Shown here: positions 25,795-34,643 of the stretch, piece after piece
How the letters are laid out: every line of letters starts with the position of its first letter
Numbering within the stretch: the first letter of the stretch is position 1
DNA from: Azophilus sp965214305
GTDB taxonomy: Bacteria; Pseudomonadota; Gammaproteobacteria; Pseudomonadales; Azotimanducaceae
DNA: 64,000 nt
Assembly: GCA_965214305.1 (NCBI GenBank)
Contig: OZ243949.1
Span: 930,001-994,000, forward strand
Direction of reading: 5' to 3'
Translations under genes and position numbers: made by a program
The notes under the pieces: model-generated
The model's input: only the letters and a program-made list of their open reading frames with translations
What the model was told of the DNA's origin: nothing
Databases searched by the model: none

Positions 25795-26009
25795 GCAATG
25801 ATTTCGGTTTGTCGGCAGCCCAGCGAGAGATACTGAGGGAGATATTGGCTACTCTCAGTAGCCGGTTTGAGAGCGTATCTGTTTTCGGCTCGCGCGCCAC
25901 GGGGCGGCAGCGGCCCAACTCCGATTTGGATCTGGTGCTTTACGGCTGTGTTGACGAGGCCGTCTGCGACCGATTGCGAACCCTCTTTCAGGACAGCCCC
26001 TTGCCTTGA
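25791..26009 (+). pseudogene. Truncated MNT-type minimal nucleotidyltransferase
   Basis: 72 residues with the minimal nucleotidyltransferase signature VFGSRATGRQRPNSDLDLVL (GSRARG-x9-DLDL type) at residues 31-50. MNT antitoxins are about 100 residues and carry a third Asp strand after this point; the frame here stops at FQDSPLP, just before that strand. The next DNA belongs to the GC-rich giant gene, so the 3' end was probably lost when that gene arrived. With the broken HEPN gene upstream this is a dead toxin-antitoxin pair. Confidence 0.75.
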
Positions 26010-26048
26010 TTTGCGGGACGGGGCACCGGGAGCCCGCGCCCCCGCGAT

Positions 26049-27553
26049 TCAGGGCGCGGGGGGCGCGGGCGGCGCCGGCGGCGGCGCGTTTCCCGCGGGG
26101 TCGGCGGCCGACCAGTTGGCGAGGCGGCCCGCCGGGTCTTCGACGAGGCTCATGACGGCGAGGTCGGCGTCCGCGGCGACGCGCAGGCGCCACTTGCCGG
26201 CGCCGTCGCCGAGCGCGCCCGAGTCGACGGCGTCCGCCTCCCCGGACTCCAGCCGGGCGGCGGTCAGTTCGACGGCGCCGCGCGCGGGCACCCGCACCGC
26301 CACGGCGGTGCCGGGCGAGGCGCCCGCGTCGTCGGTGCCTTCGACCGTCGCGGACGCCGCCGCCGGGCCGCGGTTCACCAGGCGCAGCCGGCCGCGCTGG
26401 CGGGTGTTGGAGCCCGGGTTGAGGGTCGCCACCCGGTGGACGCCGTCGGCGGACGGGGCGACCGCGCCCATGGCCGTCACGAAGCCGCCGGCGTGGCGCA
26501 CGTAGGCGCCCGCCCGGAGGTCGATGTCGGCCGACAGTTCCAGCCGCCAGTCGCCGGCGCCGGCGCCGGCGGCGCCGTCGAGGCCCTTGGCGGGGTTGCC
26601 GAGCTCCAAATCCTCGGAGTTGAGGTGTTTGGCCTCGCGCGCGCCGAGGCCCAGGGTCAGGGGCCCGTAGGCGCGCCCGGCGTCGTCGAACGCGCGCAGG
26701 GTGACCGCGCCGGCGCGGTCGGAGGCGTTCGCCAGGCGGACGAAGCCGCGGCGGCCGAGCGGGTCGGAGGCGGCCGGGAACAGGGGGGCGCGGCGGACGC
26801 CGGCGTCGTCCGCGGGCAGTTCCGCCGACAGGTTGGCGAGGTGCCCGCCGGGGCTGGACAGCAGGCCCATGGCCACCAGGGGCGCGTCCGCGGCGATCGC
26901 CAGGCGCCACTTGCCGCGGCCGTCGCCGAGGCCGGCCTGGGGCGCCCCGCAGTCCAGCCCGCGGCCGGACTCCAGGGCGGCCGCGTCGACCTCGCAGGCG
27001 GCGCCGGGGGGCAGCGTCAGGCGCACCGGGGCGCCGGGCGAGGCGCCCGCGTCGTCGGTGCCCGTCACCGTCGCGCGCGCCTCGGCGGCGGTCGGGTTCA
27101 CCAGCCGCAGGCGGCTGACCTGGTCGGTGTTGCCGGCCGGGTTGAAGAAGAGCAGCCGCAGGGCGCCGCCGGGGCCGCGCGGGGCCGTCGCGGCCATGGC
27201 CGTGGCGAAGCCGTCGGCGGCGCGCAGCAGGGGGAGCGCCCCGGCGTCCGCGCCGGCGAACGCCAGCCGCCAGCCGCCCGTGCCGGGGCCGGCGGCGCCG
27301 TCGAGGCCCTTGGCGGGGTTGCCCGCCTCCAGGTCGTCCGAGTTGAAGTGTTTCGCCTCGCGCGCGCCGAGGCGCAGGGTCAGCGGGGCGTATTGACGCC
27401 CGGCGTCGTCGGTGGGCGTCACCGCGACCGCCGCGGGCGCGTCGGCGCGGTTGACCACCCGCACGAACCCCTGCAGGAAGGGGTGCGAGGCCGGCGGCAG
27501 GTACCAGGCCGCCGCGGGCGCGGCGGCCGCGGCCGGCGCGCGGCTCTCCGGCT
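26049..27553 (-). CDS. C-terminal part of the giant surface protein (second frame)
   Basis: About 500 residues, in a frame shifted from the upstream part. It consists of two repeats of about 225 residues, each containing GFVRVVNRAD (or GFVRLANASD), then HFNSDDLEAGNPAKGLDG, FFNPAGNTDQVSRLRLVNP, GTDDAGASPG and a closing GKWRL ... SSPGGHLANLS. I know such paired repeats only as C-terminal segments of large extracellular proteins from marine gammaproteobacteria; no function is established. There is no good start codon of its own (first candidate GTG 27464 lies inside the first repeat), so I read it as the continuation of 27419-31921. One extra C in the C6 run at 27554-27559 would join the two frames. 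Confidence 0.75.
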
Positions 27554-30500
27554 CCCCCCGGCCTCCGGCGGCGGTGGCGGCGGCGGCGGCGGAGGTGGAG
27601 GCGGCGGCGGCGGCGGCGGAGGCGGAGGCGGCGGCGGCGGCGCGCCGTCATTGTCGGTGACGACCAGGTTCAGGTCGGGGCCGCTGCCCGCCGTGTAGCC
27701 GCCGCCCTGGACGCTGTGGCTCAGCGTCGCCCGGTCATCGACGGCATCGTCGTCCGGGGAGGCCGACACCGTGACGGTCCGGGGCGCGCTCCAGTCGCCG
27801 CGGGTGAAGTCGAGGCTGACGGGGGAGGTGGTCACGTCGGGATTGTCGGAGGTGATCCACACGCTCACCCCCGCGCCCTCGGGGGGTCGGGCGCTCAACC
27901 GCACCCCGTAGCTGGCGGCGCCGCCCTCGGCCACCGTCAGGGATGCCGGGGACAGCACCAACACGCCGAACAGCGGTCTCGCGCCCACCGGCGCCGACGG
28001 CCGGCCGTTCACGGCGCCGGCCACCGCCCGCACGCGGATGTTGTAGGTCAAGCCGTTGACGAGGCCGGTGACCGTGTGGCTCCGGGTCGTCGCGTCGCTT
28101 TCGGGGATGTCCCTCCAGCGGGTGCCCTCGAGAAGCTGGTACTGCCACTTGGTGATTTCGTCGGAGGCGGGGGCGTTCCAACTCAGGACCGCCCGGCCGT
28201 CGCCCGCCGCGGCGGCGAGGCCCGTGGGCGCCGCCGGCGCCGCCGCGGCCGGCGCGTCGTCGTCGTCCACCGTCACCGCCACGCTCCCGGTCACCGAGTT
28301 GTAGCCGCCGCCGCTCGCGCCGTGCGTCAGCGTCGCGCTGTCGTCCGCCGTGTCGTTGTCCTGCCCCGCCGACACCGTCACCGTTTGCGCCGTGCCCCAG
28401 GTGGCGGTGGTGAAGGTCAGCGTGCTCTGGTCGCCGTTCGCGGTGGAGTCGGTGTCGAACGTCACCTCGCCGCCCGCCCCGGCCACCGTCACCGTCACGT
28501 TGCCGGTGGGCTCGGTGGCCAGCGCCACCGTGTAGGTCGCGCTGCCGCCCTCGGCCACGGTCAGCGAAGCCGGGTCGAGCACCAGGCCCGGCGCGTCGTT
28601 GTCGGCGACGGTCACCGCCACGCTGCCCGTGACCGAGCCGTAGCCGCCGCCGCTCGCGGTGTGCGTCAGCGTCGCGGTGTCGTTCGCGGTGTCGTTGTCG
28701 GCCGCCGCCAGCACCGTCACCGTCCGCGGCATGTTCCAGTTGGTGGTCGTGAAGGTCAGCGCCGTCGTCTGGGTCCCGGGCGTGGTGGAGTCGGTGTCGA
28801 ACGTCACCTCGCCGCTCGCCCCCCCGACCGTCACCGTGACGTTCCCGTCGGGCCGGCTCGAGAGCGCCACCGTGTAGGTCGCGCTCGCCTCCTCGACCAC
28901 CGTCACCGCGGCCGAACTGAACACCAGGGCGGTCCACACCGCGGTCGCCGTCTCCGCGCTCGCCGGACCGGTGTTCGTGCCGTCGGTGGCGGCGTTCGCG
29001 GCCACCGTCACCACCACGTCCGCGCCGCCGTCGGGAGTCACCGCGAGCGTATAGACGGTCGCGCTCGTCGCCGTGAACGTGCCCTTCGTGCCGCCGGTGA
29101 CCGTCACGTCGTCGGTCGCGAAGCCCGTGACATCCTCCGAGAAGGTGAACGTCGCGGTGATGTCGCCGGTGCCGCCGATCCTGTCCGGCACCCCGGTGAT
29201 CGCCACCGTCGGCGCGCCCGTGTCCGGATCGGTGATGCGGAAGTCCGCCAGGCTGTCGGTGCCGGACGCGCCGCCGCCGAGGCCGGTGCCCGAGCTCGCG
29301 TTCAGCGTGCCGAGGCCGATGACCACCGTCTCGCCGCCCGACTCGTCCGCGCCGTCCGCCGCCGCCGTCAGCGTCAGCGTGACCGTCGTCGCCGTCGTCC
29401 CCGTGCTCGGGCCGGTGAAGGTCACCGTCGCGTTCCCGGAATCGAGGTTCGCGCAGGCCACCCCGGTCGGCAGGGTCGTGGGGCAGGCCGTCGTGTAGTC
29501 CGTGCCCCGCGTCGCGGCGCCGCCGAAGGTGAGCGGCACCGGCAGCGCCTCGCCGTTCACGAGGCCGCGCCTCAGGGTGACGGTGAAGGTCTTCGTCCCG
29601 CCCTCAGCGACATCCCCGGCGGCGCCCGCGAGCGTCACCGCGGTCGGGTCGTTGTCCGCCACCGTGACGGTGGCCGCCGTGCCGCTGAGGCTGTGGTAGC
29701 TGCGGTCCGGGGAGGATGTGCGGTAGGTGACGGACAGTTCCCGGCCGATGGGGCTGTCCGCGCTGTCGTCGGTGGCGCGCATCGTCACCGTCTGCGCCGA
29801 GTTCCAGGTCGATGCGGTGAAAGCGAGCGACGCGCTGCCGCCGAACGTGCTGCCGCCCGGGCCGGCGAGCTCCAGCCCGGCGGGGGCGGTGACGGTGACC
29901 GCGACGGCGTTCGACGGCCGGGTGCTCAGCGCCACCGTGAAGGTGGCCGTGTCCGAGGCGTCGCCCTCGGTGACGGCCCGGTCCGTCGGCTGCGCCGTGG
30001 CCACGCCGGCGGTGGCCGCGGCCGTCGGCGTGGCGGTCGCCTCGGACGAGGCCGCGCCCTCGAGCGTCCCGTCCAGGGCGCGGACCTGGAAGCCGTAGGC
30101 CGTGCCGTTCGTCAGGCCCGTGACCGTGTGCGTGGTGGTCGCGGCGGTGCTGCCGGCGATGGCCGTCCAGGTTCCCCAGCTGCCGGTGTCCGGCGGGGTG
30201 CGCCGGCGGAACTGGTAGCCGCTGATGGCGGCGTCGGACGGGTCGGTCCAGCTCAGGACCACTTGGCCGTCGCCCGCCGCCGCGGCGAAGCCGGCCGGCG
30301 CCAGCGGCGGGTCGTCGTCCTCGATGGTCAGCGTGTACGTGGTCCGGCCGCCGAGGTCGTAGCCGGCGCCGTCGGCCAGGGTCAGGATGACCGTCTCGTC
30401 GGGCTCGCGCAGGGCGTCCTCGAGCAAGCCGATTTGGATAAGCACCGCGCCCCTGCCCGGGGGCACGGCCACGCTGTCGCTGTCCGGCAGCGTGAAGTCC

Positions 30501-31921
30501 CCGCCCGACCCCCGGGTCGCGGTGCCGGTCACCGTGTAGGCCAGCGTGATCGCCGCCGACGGGGCCGGGGCGATATCGAAGAAAATGGAGCCCAGAGTGT
30601 TTTCCTCGGGAATCGATGCCGAGGCGAATCTGAACTGCGCCACCGGCGTCCCCTGCGGCGTGGCGGACACGGTGTCCGAGTCGGGGCTGAGCAGCGTCCC
30701 GGCGCGGGCGCGGATCTGGATGTCGTAGGCGGTGCCGTTGGTGAGGCCTGTGACAAAAATCGAGGTGACGGACGCGGCGGTGCTGCCCGACGCGACGGAG
30801 TACCAGGCCCCCCAGCTGCCGCCGCTTTCCCGCGTCCGGACTTCGTATGCGGTGATTCTGCTGTCGCGGGGGTTGTCCCAGCTCAGGGCGACCCTGCCGT
30901 CGCCCGCCGTGGCCGTCAGGCCGGTCGGCTTGAACGGCGGCGGGTTGGCGGCCGGCGTGGCGGTGGCGGCGTCCGAGGCGGCGCCTTGCAGCGCCCCGGC
31001 GCGGGCGCGGATGCGGAAGCCGTAGAGCGTGCCGTTGGTCAGGCGGCCGGATATCCGGCCCTCGGTGGCGCCGCGGCCGCCGCCGGAGGAGAAGTTCTTC
31101 CAGCCGGGCCAGGGGCCGGTGTTGTTGACCCGCGAGTCGTACTGGTATCCGGTGATGCGGCTGTCGTCCGAGGCCGTCCAGCGCAGCGTCACCTGGCCGC
31201 TGCCCGGGCCCGCCGTCGCGGTGAGGCCGGTCGGCGCGGCGGGGCCGTTGGGGGCGCCCTTGACGGCGAACACGATGGAGGCGGACGACGAACGCCAACT
31301 ATTAATAGAAGAAGTTCTAAAGCGGCCGTTGTCGGCGATGCTCCAGCCGGCCGCGCCGGTCTGCGCGTTGGAAGTGGCTAGTGATACGCCCACATTGGAG
31401 TTCGGAGTGGTCCGCCGGCCGTCATTGACCACGAGAAAATAGGTCGTGCTGGCCGCGAGCGTGGTGTTGGCCGGAGCGGTGAAGGTGTTCACGCCGTTCG
31501 TGAGACTGGACGGGTTGGCGAGCGTCGCCACAAGGGCGCCGGGGTTCGTGCCTCCGCCTGCGCGGATCGTGACAACCGTGTCTCTGCCCGACGACGTGCC
31601 TAACACTACATCCACCGCCGAGAGCGTGTAGCCGCCGTAGGCGTTGGAACCGGTGGTAAAGGCCGTGGCGTTCTCAGCGAAACCAGAGGAACCCTCATGC
31701 TCCGCTATGTTGCTCACCAGCGCCGTCTGCGCCTGGGCGGCGGGGGCGAGGGCGGCCAGCAGCGGCAGGGCGAGCAGGGCGGCGGCGGCAAGCGCGCGCC
31801 GCGGGCGGCGGGAAGCGGCGGGGCGGGGCCGCCTTTCAAGAGCTTGGCCCCGGCGGGCGGCGCGGCGGAGTCCCGCCAAGGGGCCGGCCGCGGGGCTGGC
31901 GGGATGATGGAGGCCCGGCAT
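27419..31921 (-). CDS. Giant secreted/surface protein, Fn3 and Calx-beta-like repeats (N-terminal part)
   Basis: About 1500 residues from ATG 31921. A long basic N-region leads to a signal peptide (ALLALPLLAALAPAAQAQ), then a domain like those with a 'choice-of-anchor' (SNIAEHEGSSGFAENATAFT). Three fibronectin type III modules follow (for example PTGLTATAGDGRVALSW), a Calx-beta module (SIPEENTLGSIFFDIA), another Fn3, several Calx-beta-like adhesion modules ending in VTVADNDAP or VTVDDDDAP, a bacterial Ig-like module (TITGVP-type APTVAITGVPDRIG), one more Fn3 and a final module ending VVTDNDGAPPPP. A run of about 25 prolines comes next, after which the frame is lost. The DNA is far more GC-rich than its neighbours. 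Probably a cell-surface or secreted adhesin. No start has a clear ribosome site. Confidence 0.75.
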   Translation of the reverse strand: MPGLHHPASPAAGPLAGLRRAARRGQALERRPRPAASRRPRRALAAAALLALPLLAALAPAAQAQTALVSNIAEHEGSSGFAENATAFTTGSNAYGGYTLSAVDVVLGTSSGRDTVVTIRAGGGTNPGALVATLANPSSLTNGVNTFTAPANTTLAASTTYFLVVNDGRRTTPNSNVGVSLATSNAQTGAAGWSIADNGRFRTSSINSWRSSSASIVFAVKGAPNGPAAPTGLTATAGPGSGQVTLRWTASDDSRITGYQYDSRVNNTGPWPGWKNFSSGGGRGATEGRISGRLTNGTLYGFRIRARAGALQGAASDAATATPAANPPPFKPTGLTATAGDGRVALSWDNPRDSRITAYEVRTRESGGSWGAWYSVASGSTAASVTSIFVTGLTNGTAYDIQIRARAGTLLSPDSDTVSATPQGTPVAQFRFASASIPEENTLGSIFFDIAPAPSAAITLAYTVTGTATRGSGGDFTLPDSDSVAVPPGRGAVLIQIGLLEDALREPDETVILTLADGAGYDLGGRTTYTLTIEDDDPPLAPAGFAAAAGDGQVVLSWTDPSDAAISGYQFRRRTPPDTGSWGTWTAIAGSTAATTTHTVTGLTNGTAYGFQVRALDGTLEGAASSEATATPTAAATAGVATAQPTDRAVTEGDASDTATFTVALSTRPSNAVAVTVTAPAGLELAGPGGSTFGGSASLAFTASTWNSAQTVTMRATDDSADSPIGRELSVTYRTSSPDRSYHSLSGTAATVTVADNDPTAVTLAGAAGDVAEGGTKTFTVTLRRGLVNGEALPVPLTFGGAATRGTDYTTACPTTLPTGVACANLDSGNATVTFTGPSTGTTATTVTLTLTAAADGADESGGETVVIGLGTLNASSGTGLGGGASGTDSLADFRITDPDTGAPTVAITGVPDRIGGTGDITATFTFSEDVTGFATDDVTVTGGTKGTFTATSATVYTLAVTPDGGADVVVTVAANAATDGTNTGPASAETATAVWTALVFSSAAVTVVEEASATYTVALSSRPDGNVTVTVGGASGEVTFDTDSTTPGTQTTALTFTTTNWNMPRTVTVLAAADNDTANDTATLTHTASGGGYGSVTGSVAVTVADNDAPGLVLDPASLTVAEGGSATYTVALATEPTGNVTVTVAGAGGEVTFDTDSTANGDQSTLTFTTATWGTAQTVTVSAGQDNDTADDSATLTHGASGGGYNSVTGSVAVTVDDDDAPAAAAPAAPTGLAAAAGDGRAVLSWNAPASDEITKWQYQLLEGTRWRDIPESDATTRSHTVTGLVNGLTYNIRVRAVAGAVNGRPSAPVGARPLFGVLVLSPASLTVAEGGAASYGVRLSARPPEGAGVSVWITSDNPDVTTSPVSLDFTRGDWSAPRTVTVSASPDDDAVDDRATLSHSVQGGGYTAGSGPDLNLVVTDNDGAPPPPPPPPPPPPPPPPPPPPPPPPPEAGGSRRAARRPRPPRPRRPGTCRRPRTPSCRGSCGWSTAPTRPRRSR
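27554..27559. other. C6 homopolymer at the frame break of the giant gene
   Basis: A run of six C (six G on the coding strand) just after the poly-proline segment. Adding one base puts WYLPPASHPFLQGFVRVV in frame with the upstream modules. It may be a real slippage site or a sequencing error in a repetitive GC-rich stretch. Confidence 0.6.
27572..27645. repeat. GGC/GGA trinucleotide tract coding poly-proline
   Basis: A nearly pure (GGC)n/(GGA)n tract on the plus strand, CCG/CCT/CCA on the coding strand, giving about 25 prolines. It separates the adhesion modules from the C-terminal repeats and probably varies in length. Confidence 0.85.
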
Positions 31922-32375
31922 GCGGGCCGCGGTGGAGCGGGCGGGGCCGTCGGGAGAGGGTGGCGCCCGAAGCCGGTCCGGGCGGCGGCGGGAGAGAGGT
32001 TCGGGCGCGGAGGCCGGCGGACGGGAGCGGCCCCGGCTGCCGGGGCCGGACGCCGGTTCCGCGGGGATGCCGGCGAGGGGGCGCCCGCCCCGGCCGGCGG
32101 CGCCGGAGCGGGCGTTCCGAAGGCTGTCACATGGCCGGTCGCCCGAACGGCCCCGGCGGCCCCTTAGGCCGCGCATTTCGGGGGGGGGGGGGGGGGGGGG
32201 TGAGGCGACGACGCGGGCGGAAGGCCGGACGGGCGCGGCATGCCGCGCAGGCGGCAATGTTTCTGAAAGAGCCTTAATAGCTTTTAGTCCCGACATCGCC
32301 GCCGATCTCCTCACCGAGCTTTCAATCAGGGATGATAGCCTACCAAAAAACGAGCCCGCGCAGGGAGCGGCAAGG
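31922..32375. other. Upstream region of the giant gene with G21 run and palindrome
   Basis: About 450 bases before the giant gene. It is open in the giant gene's frame, but the codons are Arg/Pro/Gly-rich and precede the signal peptide by over 130 residues, so I treat it as untranslated. It contains a run of 21 G at 32180-32200 and a perfect 16-base palindrome GCGCGGCATGCCGCGC at 32233-32248. The sequence right of 32250 is markedly less GC-rich and could hold the promoter. Confidence 0.5.
32180..32200. repeat. Homopolymer run of 21 G (C21 on the coding strand)
   Basis: Uninterrupted G21, placed about 260 bases upstream of the giant gene's likely ATG. Runs like this drive phase variation of surface genes in other bacteria. 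Confidence 0.9.
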
Positions 32376-32750
32376 TCAAGGGCCCGCCGGGCCCGCCCCC
32401 GAAAAGCCCAGCACCAGCCCCGCTATCACCCCGGTCTGCGCAATCAGCGCCCCGATCATCCACTTCAGCAGGTCGGCCTTGAGCTCGGCCATCTGCCGCG
32501 CCTGAGATCCTTTCAGCTCCTGTATGTCGCGCTTGATCTCCTGTATCTTTTGCTCGGTGGTCGCCTCATGCTCCGCCAACTGCTGCTTCTGGACCCCCTC
32601 AAGCCGCAGCAGGTTCTCCCTGGTGGCCAGGTTGCTTTTCAGCAGGGCCACCTGCTCATCCGCCAGCGCTTCCGCCTGCTCCTCGGTAAACCCCGTCCGC
32701 GTCAGGCGCTTGACGAACCGGTGGGTGTCAAAGGCAATGGCTTCACTCAT
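32376..32750 (-). CDS. DUF1640/CCDC90-like coiled-coil membrane protein
   Basis: 124 residues. The N-terminus (FDTHRFVKRLTRTGFTEEQA and EALADEQVALLKSNLATREN) is typical of the DUF1640/CCDC90 coiled-coil family. Residues 40-95 form a long coiled coil (EHEATTEQKIQEIKRDIQEL), and residues about 100-118 a single membrane helix (MIGALIAQTGVIAGLVLGF). AAGGTG lies upstream of the ATG. Function unknown; homologues are often found in multiple copies next to one another. It is followed upstream by the PD-(D/E)XK array on the same strand. Confidence 0.8.
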   Translation of the reverse strand: MSEAIAFDTHRFVKRLTRTGFTEEQAEALADEQVALLKSNLATRENLLRLEGVQKQQLAEHEATTEQKIQEIKRDIQELKGSQARQMAELKADLLKWMIGALIAQTGVIAGLVLGFSGAGPAGP

Positions 32751-32862
32751 GGCGACACCTTACAACTGATGCCGCGCCCTGGCAAATCCGCGGCGCCAGC
32801 TCGGCATCTCCATAGAGGCTGAGCGCCGTCGGCACCGTCCGGGATTGGTCCCGCCGGCCGCA

Positions 32863-33417
32863 TCAGGCTGCGAGGGTCTCGATCACGTCGCCCTTGCGCT
32901 GCAGCACGGCCACGCCTTGGGCCAGGGCCGCCTTCTTCAGATCGTCACGGATATGGAAGGCGGCCAGAGCGAACCGCTGCCGCCGGCCGGCGTGCTCGGG
33001 GAACAAGCGCCGGAAATTGGGCGCCTTCTCGTCGAGCAGGCGCTCAAGGTCGTTCCCGTGCGCCTTGTGCTTGACCTCCACCACGAACACCTCGCTGCCG
33101 TTCACCAGCAGCAGGTCGAATTCGTCCTCCACGCCGCCGCGGCTGCGCGTGACGTTCCTGTCGATGAAGTCGAAGCGCGTCCCGGCCAGCACCGGATCGG
33201 CCTTGAGGCTGTTGTGGTAGAACTCCTCGGCCGCAGCGCCCAGGTTGTTGCCCACGCCGCCATACATCTCCGCCAGCTTGTCAATCTTGGCGGCGGTCTG
33301 CGCGAGCTTGGCATCGGTCTTCGCCTGCTGGGCGGCGTTTTCCGCCAGCTGGGCATCGGTGCGGTCTTGCGCCACGGCCAAGCCGGCAACCAGCGCTTTC
33401 AGTTCATCGTCGGTCAT
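32863..33417 (-). CDS. Coiled-coil PD-(D/E)XK nuclease-like protein, paralog 1
   Basis: 184 residues. An N-terminal coiled coil built of 14-residue units (QLAENAAQQAKTDAKL; one unit here) leads into a compact domain with the PD-(D/E)XK pattern: Glu in AEEFYHN, Asp in EDEFDLLLVNG and E-x-K in VFVVEVKHKA, ending with FALAAFHIRDDLKKAALAQG. This resembles the DUF3782-type restriction-endonuclease-like family; a nuclease function is only an inference. AAGGAGG lies 8 bases before the ATG. First of four near-identical paralogs on the minus strand; separated from paralog 2 by an IS481-like element. Confidence 0.8.
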   Translation of the reverse strand: MTDDELKALVAGLAVAQDRTDAQLAENAAQQAKTDAKLAQTAAKIDKLAEMYGGVGNNLGAAAEEFYHNSLKADPVLAGTRFDFIDRNVTRSRGGVEDEFDLLLVNGSEVFVVEVKHKAHGNDLERLLDEKAPNFRRLFPEHAGRRQRFALAAFHIRDDLKKAALAQGVAVLQRKGDVIETLAA

Positions 33418-33481
33418 GGAGCAAACCTCCTTGCGGCTCGGCGACTGAGTATATCCCCATTATCCTGCCAGCGCTCGCGCA

Positions 33482-34563
33482 TGTAGCGGCTCAGGACATT
33501 TCGGACTTTTTGGGCCGCCGGATCAGGCAGCATCCTCGATCTCGACAAGGTACTCGTTCGGCGTCCGGCAATCCAGCGCCCAGTGGGGCCGCCGGTAGTT
33601 GTGGAAGAACTCGTGCCGGGCGAGCCTTGGGGTTACGTCGGCGACGGTGGGGGGGCCGTCGTAGAGGTTCCGGAACTCGATCCGGGCGGACCGGTTGGCG
33701 CGCTCGACGCAGCCGTTCCACTGTGGCCTTCGGGGCGGCAGGACGCGCAGTGGGATGCGCATGGCCCGGCAGGCGCGCTCGAAGTCGGCCATGAACTCGC
33801 TGCCGCCATCCACTTGGATGGAGGCGACGGGGAAGGGCATGGCCTCGACCACCGCCTCCAGGAAGCGCTTGGCGTTGCCGGCGGTGGCGCGGGAGAAGAC
33901 GCGGGCGGCCATGAACTTGGTGACGGGGCAGACGGCGCGGAACTCCTTGAGGGCGCGGCCGTCGCGGCTGTGGGTCATGCGGTCGATCTGGAGCATCTCG
34001 CCGGGTCTCCCAGCCTTGGCGCCGTACTTCCAGCGCTGCGACCAGGCGCCGTCGAAGCTTCGGCGGCGCTTGGGCCTGGGGCGCCCTTCGCAGAGGGACG
34101 CGGGCTTGAGCGGTAAGTCGGCGATGGCCCTGGAGAGGATGCGCCCGACGGTGGAGACGGACAGCGCCAGGCCGTCCCCGGCCAGCATCGTGCGCAGCTT
34201 GGCCTTGCCCATGTAGGGGTGCTCGCCGCGCAGCTTGAGCACGGCACGGTCGTCAGCGTCGGTCCAGCGGCGGCGGCGGACCGTTCGGGGGCGGGTGCTC
34301 CTCGGCTTGAGCGCGCGGACGCCGCCGCGCCGGAAGGCTTTGCGCCAGTCGTACAACAGTTTCATGCCCGGGCTCCTTGTTCTTTAGGTGAATCAAGCAT
34401 GCCTGAGCCGGCGGCGGGGCGCATCGCGCCGCGCCGCCGGGCCCTTCTGCTCCGGTCGCCTACGGCTCCCTCCGTTCATGGCCCGGCGCCACCCTCCCCG
34501 TCCAGTCAGTTCATGGGGCCAGGCCCCGGGGAGGAAGTTCCGAAAGGTTTCTGAGCCCGCACA
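33482..34563 (-). mobile_element. IS481-like insertion sequence, complete, 5-bp target duplication
   Basis: 1082 bases. Ends are imperfect inverted repeats starting TGT: left TGTAGCGGCTCAGGACATTT, right (reverse complement) TGTGCGGGCTCAGAAACCTT. GCGCA flanks it on both sides (33477-33481 and 34564-34568). The undisturbed site is visible between paralogs 2 and 3 (CTCGCGCATGGCGGCG near 35383), which proves the insertion point. The orientation follows the transposase. Confidence 0.93.
33523..34365 (-). CDS. IS481-family transposase
   Basis: 280-residue DDE transposase. N-terminal helix-turn-helix region (DWRKAFRRGGVRALKPRSTR), then an rve integrase core with MLQIDRMTHSRDG (first D), SIQVDGGSEFMADFERA (second D) and WNGCVERANRSARIEFRNLY (E), ending HFNYRRPHWALD-type NYRRPHWALDCRTPNEYL. 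All three catalytic acidic residues are visible, so it may be active. The start is likely ATG 34365 (MKLLYDWRKA). Confidence 0.9.
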   Translation of the reverse strand: MKLLYDWRKAFRRGGVRALKPRSTRPRTVRRRRWTDADDRAVLKLRGEHPYMGKAKLRTMLAGDGLALSVSTVGRILSRAIADLPLKPASLCEGRPRPKRRRSFDGAWSQRWKYGAKAGRPGEMLQIDRMTHSRDGRALKEFRAVCPVTKFMAARVFSRATAGNAKRFLEAVVEAMPFPVASIQVDGGSEFMADFERACRAMRIPLRVLPPRRPQWNGCVERANRSARIEFRNLYDGPPTVADVTPRLARHEFFHNYRRPHWALDCRTPNEYLVEIEDAA

Positions 34564-34643
34564 GCGCATGGCGGCGCCAACTCAGCATCTCCATAGAGGC
34601 TGAGCGCCGTCGGCACCGTCCGGGATTGGTCCCGCCGGCCGCA

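Noticed and set aside
27554..27645. Programmed -1 frameshifting in the giant gene
   Set aside because: The G6 run could slip, but no clear stimulatory structure can be told apart from the overall GC-rich tract; a homopolymer indel is the simpler reading.
25855..27651. A 598-codon minus-strand frame rich in Arg
   Set aside because: Third frame of the giant gene's C-terminal part; low complexity and no recognisable domain.
26436..27698. Plus-strand frame of 420 codons over the giant gene's C-terminal part
   Set aside because: Shadow of the coding strand; ends in a poly-Gly run that is the complement of the poly-Pro tract.
27716..31381. A 1221-codon plus-strand open frame opposite the giant gene
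   Set aside because: It has no motifs and a strong His/Arg/Gly bias, and results from the very high GC and repeated codons of the true minus-strand gene.
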